From NCBI RefSeq assembly GCF_024868665.1, contig NC_079910.1, positions 14,694,902-14,758,901 of the forward strand: a stretch of 64,000 nt of DNA. The letters run 5' to 3'. This DNA comes from Triplophysa rosa. Its lineage: Eukaryota; Chordata; Actinopteri; Cypriniformes; Nemacheilidae. The notes beneath the pieces were generated by a model that saw only the letters and a list, made by a program, of their open reading frames with translations, did not search any database and was not told the origin of the DNA. Shown here piece after piece: positions 58,977 to 64,000 of this stretch. Within the stretch, counting starts at the first letter, position 1. Every line of letters begins with the position of its first letter. A program made the translations under genes and the position numbers.

Positions 58977-61900
58977 TATGTAATTTAAATGTAATTGTTA
59001 AACAGAATTGCCTATTTTTTATCTTTGTCATCTTGCTAGAGGGTTCGTTTAAATTTTTTGAAGGCCACCCATCTGTCTTATTTTATTTAAACAGTTAAGT
59101 CAATAAAGTTAACTGCAATTCATAAAGGCACAACAGAAACAAACAGTAAAGGTGTATTTAAACATGCCCTTCACTGTTCCAGCCGTGTCTCACTTGAAGT
59201 CACTTTGGATATTTTCTTAGTTCCCCGATGAACCCTGCAGCAAACTATCCCATAACCCCCGAAATTCCAGCACGGCACGCCTGACCACACCACAGGGACC
59301 AGCAGCAGGCAAAGGCCTCCACCATCTGCCCTCCAGTAAACATAACTCCCTCAAAAAGGTTTTAGATGAAGACATATCAAAGAGTCAAAGGTCCTTTAAT
59401 CCAAGAACTCCTTGGTAGCTCCAGTGTAAAAATATCTTAATTATAAGATTAAGATTAAGGAGTAGTTCACCTACAGTAAAATCAAAGCTTCTGCTCTTAT
59501 TAAGCAATATAAACCCTTCCAAACCCCTACAGTGATGCTTTTTGAAGTGAGTGCCACAATTTAAGTCTTAATTTGAAGTTAATTAAGATCTGAGAGCATC
59601 ATCTTGCTGACAACGTGTGAAAAAATTGTGAGACTATAGGAGACGGCGTTTCTTGCCCCTGACCTGACCTGAAAACCTCCATATGGCTTCTCACCAGGCA
59701 TCTGGCCATCTTCTCCTCTTTTCTTGAGTGACATTGACAAGCAGTTTCCGTAACACTTGAGTTTAATCTGCAGATCATTGCTATCTCTCTAAAACCAACA
59801 CGGCAACACCTCACGGCCAGTTTCAAAAGATTGTGAAAGGTTACAAAGGGGGATTTCTCTCTCTCTTTCTCTGGTTTGAGGTTGTAGTCATGCTTAGTGT
59901 GACTCTTGTGTCCAGAATGAGTGTTTGCATTGTTGGTCCAAAGGGAAGGGTTATTAGGCCACTGGAGGGGGAGTTTGAGATTTTAGCAAAAGAGAAGGGG
60001 GGACCATTCTGCAGGTGACGAGGATTAACTGAAGCCAGAGGCCCCTTCGTAACCAAATACAGATCTGTCAGTCTAATCCCTGCAAATAAAAAACAGAGCT
60101 CTACCTCTCTCCCCTCTCTCCTTCTCATTTGGCACACACCCCACCACTGTTTCATCTCTTTCACATCTGCCCTTTGCCAAACACTGCTTGCCCCCAGCCT
60201 GTTAATGGGACCCAGAGAAGCATCCCTGAGGAGGAAGTGACTGATTGGTCCTGGCAGTAATGGACAGCTCTGCATAACCTCACAGAGCGATGAGATAAAG
60301 AATGCGGGAGGGCTTTTTCGTTAGCTGCGAGAATTGTGTAGCCACGTATGTAGGGCTTTATAGTCAGAACGAATAGCATACACTGCACAAAATGTTTTAA
60401 AGTAAAAATCATGTAAAATGCTACAGTAAAAATGACTGTTACTGTTAATTAGTTACTGTAAAAAAACTGCATATACAGTATTTGATTGATTTTACTGTAA
60501 ATAATGTACACATTTGCAGTTTTAAAATTAAAAAGGCACGAAAACCATATATTTTATTGTGAAAATGTATGATATAAAAATAGGATTACTCTTAAATATT
60601 ATAATTTTACAGTAAAACTATTGCTAAAATTATATTACAAAAGACAAGTCACTGTAAAATTTACAGTGAAAAGTGGTAAAAAGACACATAGTTATATATT
60701 TTTTTAAATTATGTTTCTTATGCTACTGTTCTTACTGTGTCTGCACTATAGAGTACACATGTCGCACACAATGCATAGTATGCATATTTTCTGTATGTAT
60801 TGAATACTAAGATGCCCCAACACATTTGTCCAGAATGCAGCAGCTCTAGAGCACAGTGAGGAATGCTGTATTCCACAATGCACTGCAATTCAATTGTGAA
60901 CTTTTTTATTATTTTTTTGATGTAAAATTAGATGGAGTTCTAGGAGTTTGTACTTTGTTTTGTTTGTACAAAATTGAGCTGCTAATGCACATTTTTCCAG
61001 GAATGATGCCATTATGATGCCAGTATTCAATTGTGAGCATATCTCAATCCATACAACAGTATTGGGGAGGTTCACACAGAACGTGTTTTTCCATCCCTCT
61101 TAGCTACTTTTACATTGGTTTTTCTATGTAAACACACTAGACGGACAAGTTTGATCGTTATGGCCACGTCTTGACTGTTTTGCAGAGTTGTGATGAGTGG
61201 CGCTGTGTCAAGTTGAACGAATTTCAACTTTTACGCGAAGCACATCAATGTCGGTTCCTTAGATTTGGACCAATTAAAAGACCCTGAAGGTGGGGAAAGC
61301 GTTGTTTATAGCTACTTGCAAGTTTATCAAAGCACGTCTCAAACTTGCAAGTCTACAAATAAAGAATAATAATATAATATAAGAAATTAGTCAAATAAAG
61401 AATCAGCAATGTATAAAGTACATATAGAAAGTTTCAAAGTTGGCAAGAATGGTAAAAATAGTGCAGAGAGAAGTTATAAAACAAGTAAACATTTTATTAT
61501 GTTTAAGTAAAATAAAACATTATCATTATACTGAAACTGTCAAAGCATAAAAGCACAGGAAATTTAAGATCAGAGAGCTAATGCAATAACATGCTCTCCA
61601 AGCATTTGAACAGCTGCCTTATGGTCCATATTGCACAAACTCACTGCAGAAACCAAAAGACCAGAGATGTGAAGCAGCTTTTCCTTTTTTTCTTGCTTCC
61701 CCTGTTTCACAGCTGTGTCTCATATGTTCGTGCGGCCTCTCGCAATATCAGCCTTGCTATCACTCAGTCCCACCTGGCCGCCAATGTTTTAACAGCCTGC
61801 GGTGGCGCTCGCAACCAGGGCGTCCCAAAAATCCAGACAGGACTTAACGGGTGGAGGAACGCGCTCCCCACCTCCCATCTCCTCTCTCTGCCCTGTTCAG

Positions 61901-62634
61901 CCCTCTCCAAATCCTCACTGCTTCATTTGAGGGTCAGCTTACCCTGAAAGAGTTTTACTGTATCCTTCACCGGGCTGCCCCACTGTTTCCCACCCCGCTG
62001 CCTTCAAAAGGCTGCCCCCCACCTTCAACCAGACACATGCGAAATAAATATTACTCTGACCTGTGTCTCCAACTCTTGGTGCCAGAGTCAAACAGAGAAA
62101 GTTGAAAAGGAACCAGAGAGGGGTTTCGAGTCTAAGGCGGGATAGCGTGAACATGAGCGTACGTGTCAGTTATTTCTGACTGGGGTTAGCACATCTTTTG
62201 ATTTCAGCATCAGGTTTCAACCTGCTGAGTCTCTGATGTTTGTAAGATGACTTAAGAGACATAAGGTTATTTATTTAAAAAAAATGGTTATGTAAAATAG
62301 CCATAAAGACACACTGTAGAAAAAATATGCTATTTTTTTACTGACATACAGAACTTTTCCAGCAACATTTGTGGTTGAAACAAAAGTTACTAGTGTTATT
62401 TTACAATAGTTTTCTGAGCATATCACTGTAAAGAAATGCTGTTATTTTATTTTACATATTTTTCATGTATTTTTTAAAGATATTACAGAATCAGTTCAAA
62501 TCACAGAAATTTAAAAGCCAGGTGTAAAATAACATGAAAAACATGTCATTTTACTTTTCAAAAAAAATTATTTAGATTTATTATTGATTATTGTTCACTT
62601 ATTTATTGCTGCTTGCTTTTTTATCTTTACTTGC
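58977..62634. other. Intergenic region upstream of spo11
   Basis: No gene recognised. Includes CTGTAAAA-type repeat sequence at about 60400-60680 and 62300-62560. The stretches 59160-59420 and 59935-60300 look non-repetitive and have no convincing exon. BMP7 lies head-to-head with SPO11 in human, but no bmp7 first exon is apparent before the window ends. Confidence 0.45.
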
Positions 62635-64000
62635 ATGGTTTACGGTATAAATGTGGACGACGTTAAAATCCTTCAGCAGAGTGAAGACATTTCGGATCAT
62701 TATCTGGTATTATGTTTGCTTCACTGGCCTACGGCTGCAAATAAAACTCATTGTTACAAATATGGTAGAACAATAACTTCAACTACCAATGATGCGTTTC
62801 TCGATAATCTGCCCGAATTGTCTCAAATCATGAGAAATAACGTTGAAGATCTTGACATTACCACTGAAAATTTTAATTCCACCTTCTCGGTAACGCTAGA
62901 CAAAGTTGCTCCACTACGTTTAAAGAAGATTAAAAATGGCAGCCCCACACCGTGGTATAATGAACACACTCAGGCTCTAAAGAAAGCGGCCCGAAAAATG
63001 GAGCGCAACTTTAAGAAAACTAAATTAGAGGTATTTCGTACAGCATGGAAGGATAGTATTCGAAAATACAGGAAAGCCCTAATAACTTCTAGATCCGCCT
63101 ACTTTTCATCACTAATAGAAGAAAACCAGCACAACCCTAGGTTTTTATTTAACACGGTGGCTAAATTAACAAAAAATAAATCGTCAGTGACTTCTGATCC
63201 TGTATATCAGCATAGCAGTGATGAATTTATGAACTACTTCACATATAAAATCCAAGATATTAGAGAAAAAATTATAACAATGCAATCAGAAGTGAAACCC
63301 GCTGAACAAACTAACTACAGCGCCCTTAAGGAGAAAATGCAATTATTTTATACCGTAGATCAAGATGAGCTGTCTAAAATTATTAGATCATCTAAATCAA
63401 CAACATGCATACTAGACCCTATACCTACAAATCTACTGAAAGAGATGCTCCCAGAAATTATAGATCCTCTTCTTGGTATTATTAACTCATCTCTGACATT
63501 AGGACATGTGCCTAAAGCATATAAGGTGGCTGTTATAAGGCCCCTTGTCAAAAAACCCCAACTCGACCCTAGAGAACTAAGGAACTACAGGCCTATATCG
63601 AATCTACCTTTCATATCTAAAGTTCTGGAAAAAGTAGTTTCAACTCAATTATGCTCCTTCCTCCAAAGGAATGACATCAATGAAGAATTCCAGTCTGGAT
63701 TTAGAGCATGTCACAGTACAGAGACTGCTTTGATCAGAGTTACAAATGATCTGCTATTGGCGTCTGACCGAGGTTGTATCTCGTTATTGGTGCTGCTAGA
63801 CCTTAGTGCTGCATTCGATACCATTGACCACAGCACACTCCTACATAGACTCGAAAATTATGTCGGCATTAAGGGAATAGCTTTGAAATGGTTTAAATCT
63901 TATTTATCCGACCGTTTTCAATTTGTAGCAATAAACAATGAGGTGTCACGCAAATCGCAAGTCCAGTACGGTGTACCACAGGGCTCAGTCTTAGGGCCTC
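62635..64000 (+). mobile_element. L2-clade LINE, 5'-truncated, reverse transcriptase open to window end
   Basis: One uninterrupted frame of 455 codons running off the right edge. It starts just before the last endonuclease motif (EDISDHYLVL), so most of the AP-endonuclease is missing. Reverse transcriptase blocks follow: LDPIPTNLLKE, KVAVIRPLVKK, LRNYRPISNLPFISK, FQSGFRACHSTETAL, motif A LLDLSAAFDTIDH and motif B YGVPQGSVLGP. The catalytic F/YADD block lies beyond the window. The first Met (62635) is incidental. The absence of stops points to a young insertion. Its missing 5' part resembles the fragment at 14430-14770. L2-type clade is my reading of these motifs. Confidence 0.92.

Noticed and set aside
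61591..61947. 118-codon open frame as a bmp7 first exon or new gene
   Set aside because: Expected position for bmp7 by human synteny, but the peptide has no BMP prodomain features, and no partner exon is visible.

Overview
The window is vertebrate nuclear DNA, almost certainly from a cypriniform (carp, loach or zebrafish-like) fish. Genes are split by GT/AG introns, the intergenic DNA is AT-rich, and the DNA is crowded with short non-autonomous DNA transposons, tRNA-derived SINEs and an L2-type LINE of the kinds seen in that group. There are no bacterial operons, CRISPR arrays or phage genes. Species identity is an inference.

Five protein genes could be assembled exon by exon. (1) baz2a, + strand, 904-11799: the last 13 exons (842 codons plus stop, all phases consistent), with two AT-hooks, a WHIM-type segment, a PHD finger and a bromodomain. 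The 5' part lies off the left edge. (2) A water-channel gene, + strand, 17153-19959: six exons, 277 aa, probably the teleost aqp14 class. (3) mip (aquaporin-0, lens major intrinsic protein), + strand, 24261-25441: four exons, 263 aa. (4) rbm38 (RRM protein), - strand, 29645-40576: four exons, 233 aa. (5) spo11 (meiotic double-strand-break transesterase), - strand, 46655-58108: thirteen exons, 383 aa. The three left genes run towards the two right genes. baz2a and mip are neighbours on human 12q13, and rbm38 and spo11 are neighbours on human 20q13, so the window spans the join of two ancestral blocks.

Between and inside the genes: a degenerate tandem repeat and a SINE at 1-875; terminal-inverted-repeat (TIR) elements throughout the baz2a introns; a LINE 5' fragment near 14.5 kb; a two-copy TIR family (3.0 and 22.9 kb); hAT-type elements with readable 8-bp target duplications (10.1, 44.8 and 54.9 kb), two of them nested in older repeats; a palindromic short element in many copies; microsatellites; and, at the right edge, an L2-clade reverse transcriptase open to the window end (62635-64000).

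The most structured part is the 5' half of spo11. A 62-bp promoter palindrome carries CGCG half-sites. Intron 2 holds a 263-bp near-palindrome beside a THAP-like coding fragment, a hAT element inside GACA repeats and a Z-DNA-prone tract. A ~330-bp direct duplication brackets exons 1-2. I see no plainly new biological system; these structures, the altered selectivity-filter positions of the aqp14-like channel and the frame-neutral spo11 exon 2 are the points most worth checking.
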